Shown here piece after piece: positions 1 through 9,028 of a stretch of 64,000 nucleotides of DNA. Under the pieces are notes generated by a model, which worked only from the letters and a program-made list of their open reading frames with translations, had not been told where the DNA came from and did not search any database. Position 1 is the first letter of the stretch. Every line of letters begins with the position of its first letter. The position numbers and the translations under genes were made by a program. Source of the stretch: Sequoia sempervirens (lineage: Eukaryota > Streptophyta > Pinopsida > Cupressales > Cupressaceae); the NCBI GenBank assembly GCA_007258455.2, contig VDFB02358134.1, positions 214,939,565-215,003,564 on the forward strand, read 5' to 3'.

Positions 1-96
1 ATTAAAATATGATAAATTATAAATTAAATTGAATTAAAAAAAATTAATTATAGAGTTGTACATCTAATTTCAAATTTCTTTGTCTTGTTTATGAAG

Positions 97-318
97 ATTG
101 ATTTAGAGAATTTAGAGGTTTCTTTAGGTGCACCAGAGCATCCAGACGCAGATATGACTGTAATTTAATTTTATGATGGATTATAAATTAAATTGTCATT
201 AAATCATTTTTCATTGTCTTACATCTGATTTCATCTTTCTCTTGTACAAAGTGTTTTAGGTCATCCACATAGTCTGAATGGTGTGAAGAGGTCTCTTGAT
301 TATAGAGATAGTACATGA
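97..318 (+). pseudogene. 3' end of convergent transposon gene 2 (left copy)
   Basis: Two conserved exon-like blocks match the end of the plus-strand gene in the right copy (57398-57619). Block one (97-159) reads IDLENLEVSLGAPEHPDADM after a splice acceptor-like GAAG. Block two (about 260-318) reads HPHSLNGVKRSLDYRDST and stops at TGA; the right copy ends at the same codon with mostly conservative changes. The function of this gene is unknown. The exact splice junctions are uncertain because the phase between the two blocks does not close cleanly at canonical GT/AG sites. The upstream exons lie left of the window. Confidence 0.4.
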
Positions 319-929
319 CCTAGAAACATGTGATTTTATGTGTTATATTTTTTTATTTCATGGACTATATTTTTGGTTTCTCATGTACTTTGTTGGACTT
401 TATATTTCATGGCTCAAGTACTTAGTTGGACTTTAGTTCACGGGTTGTACTCTGGACTTTATTTCATCCGCTTAATATATTGGTTTCATGCACTTAATAT
501 GTTACATAAATTATGGACTTTATTATTGTTTGAAATTTTAATTTACACATGTACATTTATGCATTTTATGTTCATAGTCAAGACATTAATATAGGACATT
601 AATGTGAAATTTAGTGATCTCATACATGATATTAATATAGGACATTTTAATATTTATACTTTACAAATTTAGTGATCTCATACATGATATACATGATATG
701 TACATTCAATAATTAGTGATAATTACTCAATGAACTTATTCAATTCACGTCAATCAATAATTAGTCAATAAATCATAATTTACAAACAAAAGCAATCTAT
801 TTATATACTAGAAAGGATTAAATTTTAAGAAATAAACAATACCATAGAATATTAGAGAATAAAAGCATTAATAAATTCTATAAATAATAACATCTAACAC
901 TAATTTATAAGTTGTCAAAACAAATAATG
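319..929. other. AT-rich 3' flank of gene 2, no gene
   Basis: AT-rich noncoding stretch with short repeated phrases such as TTGGACTTTA and TTTCATG, and GACATTAATATAGGACATT repeated near 580-650. It aligns with 57620-58200 of the right copy with small indels. The short open frame at 340-594 is not conserved between the copies and is judged spurious. Confidence 0.6.
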
Positions 930-1215
930 AAGGGGATAAGGGGTCTTAAGGGGATGTCTAAAGGGGTCATAATAGAAGGTCTTAAGGGGATGTTTTAAGG
1001 GGTCTTAAGGGGATGTCTAAAGGGGTCATAATAGAACGTCTTAAGGGGATGTGTTAAGGGGTCTTAAGGGGATGTCTAAAGGGGTCATAATAGAACGTCT
1101 TAATGGGATGTCTTAAGGGGTCATAATACAACGTCTAAAGGGGATGTCTTAAGGGGTCATAATAGAATTTATTAAGGGGATGTATTAAGGGGTCATAATA
1201 CAACGTCTTAAGGAT
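930..1215. repeat. CTTAAGGGG minisatellite
   Basis: Tandem array built from phrases such as GTCTTAAGGGGATGTC and AAGGGGTCATAATAGAAC. The higher-order period is about 60 bp at the left and about 40 bp toward the right end. It sits between the two convergent genes of the transposon. The right copy has a different array of the same core motif at 58472-59045. Confidence 0.8.
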
Positions 1216-1970
1216 ATAATTGATTTAACAATAATGTATGCATGATATTTAGTGATTATACAATTAGACATAAAGTTTCAAAGTAGGAAAACATGCACAT
1301 TTAACAAACAAAATATATAGAATATTGATATGATACATAGAAGTACATAGAGTATGTTTAATTTTGTAAGTATGTATGTACATATATGTCATCTCAAAAC
1401 AATGTTTACAAAATATGGATATGCCATCTCAAGAACATCTCAAACTCATGCCTACAATGTTGTAGGTCTTCACACCACCTGATATAAAAATGGTACAAGC
1501 AATATCAATGAAATCATCAAAACATACATATTTTAGTTTATATAAAACTATCTATATGTACAGAACTCAAGTACCTACATTTAAAAGTATTCCACACATG
1601 TTTGTAGGTTGAATCCAGGCATCCTCTCATTTTTGTTTCAAAGTATGAGATTAATGCAATGATGGCTTAAGGATACAAAAAATGACAATAAATCAATTTT
1701 AGCTATTAATGTACAAGCACTATCAATATGTAATCAAAACATGTATTTAAATATAATTTAACTAATAATTCCCTATTTTTACCAAGTATTCCATGTTGTC
1801 TAGGTTGAATCTGCATGGACTAGATCCTTTTTGTGATTATGCCTTAAGGATGTATAAAAGGACAATTTAAATCAATTTCAACTAATAACACACTTGACCA
1901 ATGTCAAAACATGTATTTAATGTATTTAAAAGGACAAAATAAAACTAAAACTATATTTACCTGTATTTAC
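1216..1970. other. Noncoding spacer between convergent transposon genes
   Basis: AT-rich sequence colinear with 59046-59577 and 61424-61690 of the right copy. The point matching 1707-1711 (TAATG) is where the 1.8-kb solo LTR inserted in the right copy, so this is the unoccupied version of that site. No coding potential seen. Confidence 0.6.
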
Positions 1971-2506
1971 TTATTCCATTGTACCATCTACATCATCTCT
2001 TTTTTGCAATGCATCTATGATTGCCTCATGCTGTTCCATACAAATTGACCATAGCACTTTTTTTGAAGGTCTTCCACGATACCGCTCTAGTTTTATGTGT
2101 GTTTCCACCACCAAATGTGAATAATGTATAATTTTCTTATGTGTTTCATAGTCTTCAAATGCAGGTAGACCATTCTTTCTTCTTAGGTATTTTCGTAGCC
2201 AAGTGCCAACAACCACCACCAATCCTATTGGAAAACATGTTCAAAAACCATCATCAAATAAGTTCTCAAAACTTTCTTAAGGGGATCAAAGACTTGTTCT
2301 AAAAAATTGCTTAAGGGGATCTAAAACTTGTTATCAAAATTGCTTAAGGGGGTGTCTTAAGGTGATCACCGTACCTGTTGGATAATGAAAGCCATCATCA
2401 TCTTCTCAAGGTGTTATTAACTTATGTTTAGTTTCCACACAACGAGCCAACCAATATTTTGTTTTCTCTTCATTCCCCTCAGGTGCAATAACATCATACA
2501 CATGTC
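1971..2506 (-). CDS. Transposase C-terminal exons 2 and 3
   Basis: Exon 2 (2506-2375) encodes GHVYDVIAPEGNEEKTKYWL and onward, and exon 3 (2224-1971) encodes LVVVVGTWLRKYLRRKNGLP and ends DVDGTME-stop. The same stop is used in the right copy (61690 region). One in-frame TGA lies in exon 2 where the right copy has CAA. The intron between them (2374-2225) contains CTTAAGGGG repeats. This tail probably recognises chromatin or DNA, but no domain can be named from sequence alone. Confidence 0.6.
2274..2362. repeat. CTTAAGGGG repeats in transposase intron 2
   Basis: Three to four copies of (CT)TAAGGGGATC-type units interspersed with AAGACTTGTTCTAAAAA. The right copy has the same cluster at 61985-62085. 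The motif is shared with the minisatellites and the foldback block elsewhere in the window. Confidence 0.7.
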
Positions 2507-2616
2507 CTGCCAACAAAATTTGATTTAATAACTTGTGCATATCCAAATAAATAATTTAGTATTACAAAATAGCTTAATAAAGTGAAATAAAATGAAATAA
2601 ATTGAATTAAAATTAC

Positions 2617-3545
2617 CTTCTTGTACAAAGTCTGAAACACGGTCATAATATTTAGATGCAAACACTTGATCATTTTCTTCAATAGTTTTTTCATATTGAT
2701 CATGTGCTTTTGCAGGTGTCAACGATCTTTGCTCCCACTATTCAACCCATTTTGTATTTTCACATGCTTCCCAATCTCCTGAGATACAAAACTAGTAAAA
2801 AATGCAAGCTTCCTTGTCCAAATAGTCCATGTGCTTGCTGTCACACTCCTAAATGAATGCCATTTAGTAGATCCACTTATTGTGTCACAATCAACTCTAG
2901 GTACAATTTTCTCTTCTTCCACCAACCAAAAGAATCGATAAATTGTAGAGTAATCACTCGAACTAGGTGCAGATAATCTTCTATTACACCAATCCACAAT
3001 ATCACGTGCATCTTTAAATTTTACTGAATCCTCAAATTTTAATTGTTCTCTAGCAAGAATTCTTTTGACACACGCACCAGCTCCATCATGTTCTCCTTTA
3101 CCATGCCCAGCTTAAAAAAAACTCCATATATGATGGACATTAAGTTCCTTGTGAACCCTACTTAACCAATAGAACATTCAAGCATTCTTGAACTGCCCCG
3201 TACAATTATCTAACCATATGAGGTGTTCTTTTATCTGGATTCCTCTTTCTCTTAAATTTCTATAAAATATACTGAAATAGTATTGAACAAACTCTAACAA
3301 GTGTAACCGATTGTCACTCAAATAAAAATGATACTCCCTCAAAACTTTTCTATCATCCTCAGTGCTATCATCTGCATCTCTATAAACAATATGGACAAAC
3401 ATAGCTACTTAAACTAAATTATAATTTATTGAGATTGAATTTCCTCTTGCAGAGCGAGAGTATAATTCTCCGCAAAATCAACCACTGAAAGTATAGTACC
3501 AATTGGAAATTTGTTTCTACATGCACGAAATTGGCCATCAAGCCA
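2617..3545 (-). pseudogene. Transposase catalytic core, left copy
   Basis: Carries the three acidic motifs of an RNase H-like transposase: VVDFAE near 3470, YHFYLSDNRL followed by WLDNCTGQFKNA at about 3320-3180, and GHGKGEHDGAGA near 3090. Downstream is a conserved block with FFWLVEEEKIVPRVDCDTIS. A small insertion and stops between about 3425 and 3405 separate the first motif from the second. All three acidic residues are intact here, unlike the right copy, where the third motif reads GQHDG. Exon 1 ends at 2617 at a GT donor. Confidence 0.65.
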
Positions 3546-3923
3546 TCAAGCATGTTCAAAGTGCATGACATATTTTGGTATAATTTTATTCTTAAATTCA
3601 GTCATGAATGCATGCACACTAACTTTTTTTGCAACTAAACTACAATGCTTGAATCCTATTTTTCCATCTTTTAAAGAATAGTGAACATTCTTAAATCTTT
3701 TGACATCTACTAATTGTTGTCCAAAATCATGATCAACACTTTCATGCAAACAAATTCTTAAAAATGAAAGATTTCCACAGTTAATGCATTGTCCAAAAAT
3801 ACAAGAACTTAAATAAAATAATTTATCATTAGATTTTTCACAAAACAAACCTGAAATAAACTCTCTTATTGCTTCTAGTGGCATATCAACACCACACTCT
3901 TGTATAATCATGTTAGTATGCAA
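3546..3923 (-). CDS. Transposase central fragment (Cys-rich, before catalytic core)
   Basis: Same reading frame as the N-terminal ORF, separated only by the TAG at about 4002. It contains the segment ECGVDMPLEAIREFIS, then a cluster of Cys and His residues (CIFGQCINCGNLSF) that could bind zinc. It ends at a TGA where the right copy has CGA (Arg), consistent with CpG decay. The matching right-copy stretch is 63589-62948. Confidence 0.6.
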   Translation of the reverse strand: MHTNMIIQECGVDMPLEAIREFISGLFCEKSNDKLFYLSSCIFGQCINCGNLSFLRICLHESVDHDFGQQLVDVKRFKNVHYSLKDGKIGFKHCSLVAKKVSVHAFMTEFKNKIIPKYVMHFEHA

Positions 3924-4001
3924 GGTACAACGTATGTATCGAAAAACATCATAAAAATAATGAAATTGAACATGTATTTTACAACAACAAGATATTCGTT
4001 G

Positions 4002-5399
4002 CTAATTAATTTTTACATACCAGGGTTTACATTTTTTAAAAGACCTTTGACTTATTTTAATATTACCAGGTAACACTGAATCACTACAAAATTTTCTATA
4101 AAATTCAGTTTGTGTTGTATCTAATAGGTGTTTTGGGTGAGGAACGCGAACTTTGGACCCCACCCTTAATTTTAAAATATCTCTAGCATTAGATGAAACC
4201 CTAGTATTATCATGCCAATATTTTTCGATCAAAGATTTAATTTCAACATTCAATTTCATATCAGACCTCGGTAGTCGTCCACTGAAACTCCAACATTGAT
4301 TGATAGGATCATTTTCTATACTTTCTCTTCTTTTTGCTGCTCTTAGCAATGTTTTAGGATGTATTTTTAAAACTTCACTAATATTGCTTACCATTCTTTT
4401 ATTCAAAGTTTCTTTATTAACTATAGCAGTTGTTATAGCTCTTCTTGCTACGTTTTTATCTTTAGATCGACTATTTTTCCCAATAGATTGAATGGCATCA
4501 GCAACAGTAGACATAACATGTTTTAATGATTGATCTTTTCTTTTTGGTTTAACATAAAAGCCTAACATTTTCATTACTTTCCTCATTTTTTGCATTATCA
4601 TCAATTGCATCATTAGTTGACATTGAAATGCAATGTTTTTACGATAAATGAATTTGGTGTATATTCTATTCACATGTGTTCTTATTTTCCTCCGAGAAAT
4701 TTGACCTGGAAGATTATCGAAAACACCACTTCCAATTTTTAAAAAAGCATTTTCATTAAATTCAACATCACATTCTAGATTTCCATTTTCATTTTCATCT
4801 CCATCTTCATTTTCATTTACATTTTCATCAACAAAACGGTTTTCATTTTCATTTTCATTTTCATCAAAATTACAGGTTTTGTTTTCATTTTCAAGAAAAT
4901 GATCATTCTGATTTTCATTTGCAACAAAAGATTTTTCTTTTTCATTTTCAAAAAATTCTATAAAAGTTCCATCTCTCCGAATATCATCAATTTCAACATC
5001 ATTAAGTCCAGCATATTGTAAAACTTTTACATACAAATTTACCATTTCACTAACATGTGGATTTGAAGACATACCTGGATTTGTGCATATTGAAACATTC
5101 TCCATAGCATTCAAAGAGGGATTTGAAGACGTAGTAGGACTTGTTTGTATAATCATATTCTTCTCCAAATTGACTCCTTGCAAATTAGCTTCATCTACAA
5201 CCATGGTATCCTCAATGTTTTCATCTTCAATAGTTGTGGAATTGGATGCTCCACCATCATTCATTGAATTCATTCTCATTCTTCTTTCTCTTTGTCTTTG
5301 TCTCTCCTTCTCTCTGTTTGCTTCAACTTCTTGAGGATTCAATGTCTTCCTTCTCTTATTACGAGCTTTATCTCCCATGATTATAAAATTCTCAAGCAC
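4002..5399 (-). CDS. Transposase N-terminal ORF (465 aa)
   Basis: Longest surviving open frame of the transposase gene. Residues 8-45 are strongly basic (KARNKRRK, then an Arg/Glu-rich run) and look like a nuclear localisation or DNA-binding tail. Residues about 165-215 are an Asn-Glu repeat encoded by a hexanucleotide repeat. Residues about 295-400 are charged and helical (KARNKRRK-like RSKDKNVARRA, then AAKRRES), followed by IEKYWHDNTRVSSNARDILK, which is very well conserved in the right copy. The ORF ends at a TAG; the next frame continues in register with a Cys-rich motif, so this stop is a mutation rather than the natural end. Two ATGs seven codons apart are possible starts; the second (MGDKARNK) looks better. 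Confidence 0.6.
   Translation of the reverse strand: MLENFIIMGDKARNKRRKTLNPQEVEANREKERQRQRERRMRMNSMNDGGASNSTTIEDENIEDTMVVDEANLQGVNLEKNMIIQTSPTTSSNPSLNAMENVSICTNPGMSSNPHVSEMVNLYVKVLQYAGLNDVEIDDIRRDGTFIEFFENEKEKSFVANENQNDHFLENENKTCNFDENENENENRFVDENVNENEDGDENENGNLECDVEFNENAFLKIGSGVFDNLPGQISRRKIRTHVNRIYTKFIYRKNIAFQCQLMMQLMIMQKMRKVMKMLGFYVKPKRKDQSLKHVMSTVADAIQSIGKNSRSKDKNVARRAITTAIVNKETLNKRMVSNISEVLKIHPKTLLRAAKRRESIENDPINQCWSFSGRLPRSDMKLNVEIKSLIEKYWHDNTRVSSNARDILKLRVGSKVRVPHPKHLLDTTQTEFYRKFCSDSVLPGNIKISQRSFKKCKPWYVKIN
4775..4905. repeat. TCATTT hexanucleotide repeat inside transposase ORF
   Basis: Imperfect run of TCATTT units (minus-strand GAAAAT/GAAAAC) that encodes the Asn-Glu-rich tract of the transposase. 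Because the unit is a multiple of three, length changes keep the frame. Confidence 0.75.
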
Positions 5400-5789
5400 A
5401 AATGAATGTTAATAGTGAAATTCTTCAAAATATTCAATCCAAATTGGAAGTTGAATACCTATTAGGAAAAACTTATTCCTCTTGTGTTCCTCAAAATAAG
5501 TAGAAAACTAGCACAATTCCACTTTAAAAATTGTTTTCTTCATGCCTCCTTTGAAAAATTCAATCCATATTGCAAGTTGAAGACCTTTTGTTCCTCCAAA
5601 CAAGCACAAAAATAACACAATTCCACTTCAAAAACGGTGTAGATGATGCCTCGTTTGAAAAAAATCAACTAAAAATCAAGTTCACCACCTGCAAATACAA
5701 TAGATCATGAAAAATAGTTTAATTTTACTGCTCTTGGCCATACATGTGAAGTTGCAGACTTCACAGTATTTTTTGGTAGTAAATTTAAA
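5400..5789. other. Transposase 5' flank, no gene
   Basis: Noncoding AT-rich stretch upstream of the transposase start. It holds an imperfect direct duplication: ATTCAATCCAAATTGGAAGTTGAA near 5431-5455 recurs as a variant near 5570, each followed by GCACAA..AACTAGCACAATTCCACTT-like text. It should contain the transposase promoter, but no convincing TATA box was identified. Confidence 0.5.
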
Positions 5790-6030
5790 TAAAAGAAACG
5801 GGATCCCGTTTATAAAACGAGATCCTGTTCTATAATTGGGATCACATTCCCCGGTATTCAATGTGGGGACCATTGGAAGGGAAACGGGATCTCATTTACA
5901 AAATGGGATCCCGTTTCCCTTCCAATGGTTTGAATATTATAGATTAAAGAATAGGATCCTAATTATAAAATGGGATCCCGCTTTTAATAAACGAGATCCC
6001 GTTTAATAAAGCGCAATCCCATTTTTTAAA
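5790..6030. repeat. Subterminal GGGATCCC palindrome array
   Basis: Seven or more copies of GGGATCCC or close variants (GAGATCC, GGGATCT, GGGATCA) within 240 bp, mostly in the form AAACGGGATCCCGTTT. They lie between the transposase start and the proposed transposon end. Clusters of short palindromes in this position commonly act as transposase-binding sites in plant DNA transposons; that role is inferred here. Confidence 0.7.
5869..5929. repeat. 29-bp near-perfect inverted repeat (hairpin)
   Basis: Arms 5869-5897 and 5901-5929 are complementary at 28 of 29 positions, with a 3-base spacer. The arms begin ACCATTGGAAGGGAAACGGG. The only mismatch is T/C within GGGATCTC versus GGGATCCC. Confidence 0.9.
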
Positions 6031-6919
6031 ATTTAAATTTCTATTAGCTTTGTGGTCGAGTTTTTTCCTAGTATTTTGGTTCGGGAAAAGTATTGGAAAT
6101 CCGAACCTAGGCCTTCAACCTGGTTTGACTTGCAAGTTGAAGGTCCTAACAATGTCAGAGAAAAATACTAACTTTGGACATATGGTTGACAACTTTGTTT
6201 GTAGAATTTTTTGACGAAATTAAAACCCATTTTAGATGAGACAATGTAGATTCTAAATGTGTAATTTTTTTACAATTGGATTATTTTTTCTATTTTTTGA
6301 TTAATTTTTAATAAAATTGGTCCACAAACTTTAAATATCAGGGTTTTTTACTATTTTAATAACTTTTGGTCAACATAACATTTTGACAAACGGATTGCAC
6401 GAGAACAAACTTCAGACAATTATTTTCAATTTAAAAAGAAAAAATAAAAAATAATAAGTTTAGGTCATTTTATGCATGTCGTACACGACGATTTTTCAAA
6501 ATGACAAATCTGCCTAATAAAAATTTAACCAAAAAAAAATTCAATAAAAAATTACAAAAAAATATTAAGAACAAGCTTCACTGAGTCACAAATCTTTTCC
6601 CAAAATTATTTAGAAAAATACGATAATTTAAGTCAAAATATGGATGTCATACACGTGCATGGTATGGTAAAAAAAAGTGACTTTTAAATAGTGGTTTTTA
6701 GAAACGCCTATTGAAACTCAATTTGTACAATCTGGGTATTGAAATAAGTTACATATTTGGAAACTAGACTCTGAATACTACATTTTATGATCAGTGACTT
6801 TTTTAAATATTTCATCTGTAAGAGCTTCAAATTTTAAGGTCAAATGTGTCAAATTCTGAAAAATAGGAAAAACACTCACTTTTTGACCAAAAAGTGGACT
6901 CAACTTCTTGCACACACCC
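6031..6919. other. Noncoding terminal arm of left transposon copy
   Basis: AT-rich, no coding potential. It ends with a palindromic CACTTTTTGACCAAAAAGTG (about 6878-6897) followed by CTTGCACACACCCTATTG. Read outward-in, the terminus is similar to that of the 0.8-kb element at 29535-30320 (GGGTATGTGCAAGA). The exact terminus is inferred. Confidence 0.4.
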
Positions 6920-9023
6920 TATTGTAAGTTCATTATCATTTATAATATATTTCAATATAAAAACACATAGATTAATGAGGGGTTTATATATTCACAAATT
7001 TCTAAATTATTAAGTTAATCCAAATTCTCTATTTCAATGCTTAAACTATTACCCTTCAATCCCATTTGAATTTCCTAGTCAATAAAATCTCCCCTATTGA
7101 TAATATGGCTTCAAACTTACCGAAATACATTGTGCTACTAGGTATAGCATCACACTAGATATTTGTGGAAAAACTATATAGAACATAACCTTTCTATAGT
7201 TTAGACCTATAACTATAAGGTTTACATATTAATATTGAAGTGGTTCATATAATTTACAAGTTAAATGTACACTTAAGATTGAAAAAGTGAGGTACTATGC
7301 AATGTTCCAAGCCTCACACCTAGGATATTATCCAAGTAAAAAAATATTAATGAAATAAGTTTTTTTTGAAAGAACGCAAGAATGGCTCCAACATTCAAGT
7401 TATGACATTGACTAGTCACATTGCATGCCAAAATACCCACATTTCATGTCAAGAAAAATGTCACATAATAAATAAACAACACTAATATACATAAATATTT
7501 CTCCAAGTAAGGTTGCACAATAAGAAGACTTACTAATCATGTGATGAAGAAACTACAATGATCATGCAAGCGATTGGAACTATAGAATAATGATAATTAG
7601 GTCCTAAATTTTTACCATAGTCCCTCATGAAAATAATTAAATAGTAGGATGAGGGAATCATCTACCTTGAATTGACACCCTAAACACACTCAATGGAACT
7701 CATTGCACTAAGGGAAATCTATACAAGAGTTGGGACAACTAGGAGATACCATACCTTATCTAGTTAGAATAACCATCAATTTCTTACACATGGAGTCATA
7801 TGAGGGTGAAAAATACCTCCAATATAGTTTAGGAAAACAAAAATGAAACCTAAACACAAGGGGCAATACTTAACATGATGGTTGTTTCACTAGAAGGTAC
7901 AAGCCCCCCATCGACTAGAATAATAATTGGTCATTTTTGTGTAAAAGGCATGATTCCTAATGGAAAGTTGGGAATATGTCCAAATTGTGAACATGTATCA
8001 ACCAAGTTCCAATGTGAGAAGACTCTCTAGACATTGGTTAACAATTTTTATATACAAGGTTTCTATATAAAACATGATTAGAAATTCCAACTTTTCAAAG
8101 GATTGCAATAACATATACATCATATAATCATTTCATCTATAATAACTCATTTTCAACGCACATCATTCAAATGCAATAATATGATAACCGAGAATCATCT
8201 AGAAAGTAAATATAGTAATAATAAAATCTGTCTATGTAAATGCATACATATCTACAGAGGTAAAATATAGGATGTCAAGATTATTATAATAATTACATCT
8301 ATAATTCATATATAAAGATGGAAGTTGAATAAAAAAATTATAATACATTCATAGAAATCATAACACATGCATCTAATTATATACAAGATGATTTTGATGC
8401 CAAACACAACCTCTATTCATAAGGGCTCTCACACCTTCAATACATAAAGTAACAAATAATAGAATACATCAAAACCTCACAAGGAACTAATCAAAGCACA
8501 ATAGATGCCTCTTAATTTAATAAATAAACAAAAAAATTACATGTATAGGAAGACCATTGCTACACAAAACATGCCATATAATGCAAAAAATACATCTCAA
8601 TTGGAAAAAAACTAATTAATGCATAATCAATAATCATAACATTATCAGTAAAAGAAAATAGTCAACTTCAAACACTAATAAAAGTTCAGTACAACATGCA
8701 TAATCATGGCCTACACATTCCATGATACATAGTTGGAGATACAATGTTAATAATATCAAAGCCAAGGCATATAATACTATGGGAGTTACATCCTCTCCCA
8801 CTAGGATTAGCCTTACTCATTGAAGCTTCCAACAAGAGAAGGATAAGATACTCTTTGTACACAATCCTTGGAAACTCAATGGATCTCACAAGATAAACCC
8901 CTTATACTCTCACCATGTCTAAGTATCAAACTCACAACACACATCTCTAAGGGTGAAATAAATGAACATCAACCACTATGCCATTTAAAACCTCAAATAC
9001 CACCACATTTTATCTACCAATTT
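6920..9023. other. Anonymous AT-rich noncoding DNA
   Basis: About 2.1 kb with no open frame of interest, no long repeat and no recognisable element end. It is compositionally like 17036-19340 and may be the same old, decayed sequence interrupted by element A. Confidence 0.5.
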
Positions 9024-9028
9024 CATTA

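Larger units (their letters stand above)
1971..5399 (-). pseudogene. DDE transposase gene, left copy (three exons, disrupted)
   Basis: Minus-strand gene of roughly 1,050 codons. Exon 1 runs 5399 (or an internal ATG at 5378) to 2617, exon 2 is 2506-2375 and exon 3 is 2224-1971. Introns begin GTAAT and GTACG and end GCAG and ATAG, and the same junctions occur in the right copy. Order of parts: a basic N-terminus; an Asn/Glu repeat; a helical region; a Cys-rich ISCCC segment; then the catalytic core with VVDFAE (about 3470), WLDNCTGQFKNA (about 3190) and GHGKGEHDG (about 3090); and a conserved tail with APEGNEEKTKYWLARC. Several in-frame stops (near 4002, 3545 and 2420) and a frameshift near 3410-3425 break it. 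DDE assignment rests on spacing and acidic motifs; the superfamily is not named. Confidence 0.7.
1..6919 (-). mobile_element. DDE transposon, left copy (left end outside window)
   Basis: This is a truncated view of a large DNA transposon whose second copy occupies about 42.2-45.36 kb and 57.36-64.0 kb. Positions 1-57 align with 45301-45358, and 58 to about 4290 align with 57363 to 64000, with the solo LTR at 59583-61418 absent here. The minus strand carries a three-exon DDE transposase gene (5399 to 1971), and the plus strand carries the last exons of a convergent gene (97-318). The proposed right end is near 6919, where an outward CACACACCCTA sequence resembles the ends of the small inverted-repeat element at 29535-30320. 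No target-site duplication can be tested because the other end lies outside the window. Superfamily is not assigned. Confidence 0.6.

Noticed and set aside
340..594. 84-codon hydrophobic open frame on the plus strand
   Set aside because: Lies in low-complexity TTGGACTTTA/TTTCATG repeats; the frame is not kept in the right transposon copy.
3890..4019. A possible intron between the transposase ORFs (GTATGT donor near 4019)
   Set aside because: The intervening sequence continues the same frame with a single stop and encodes a Cys-rich segment that is also present in the right copy, so it is exon with a mutation.
6920..9023. Host gene exons between the left transposon copy and element A
   Set aside because: No frame of useful length, no splice-bounded conserved block.
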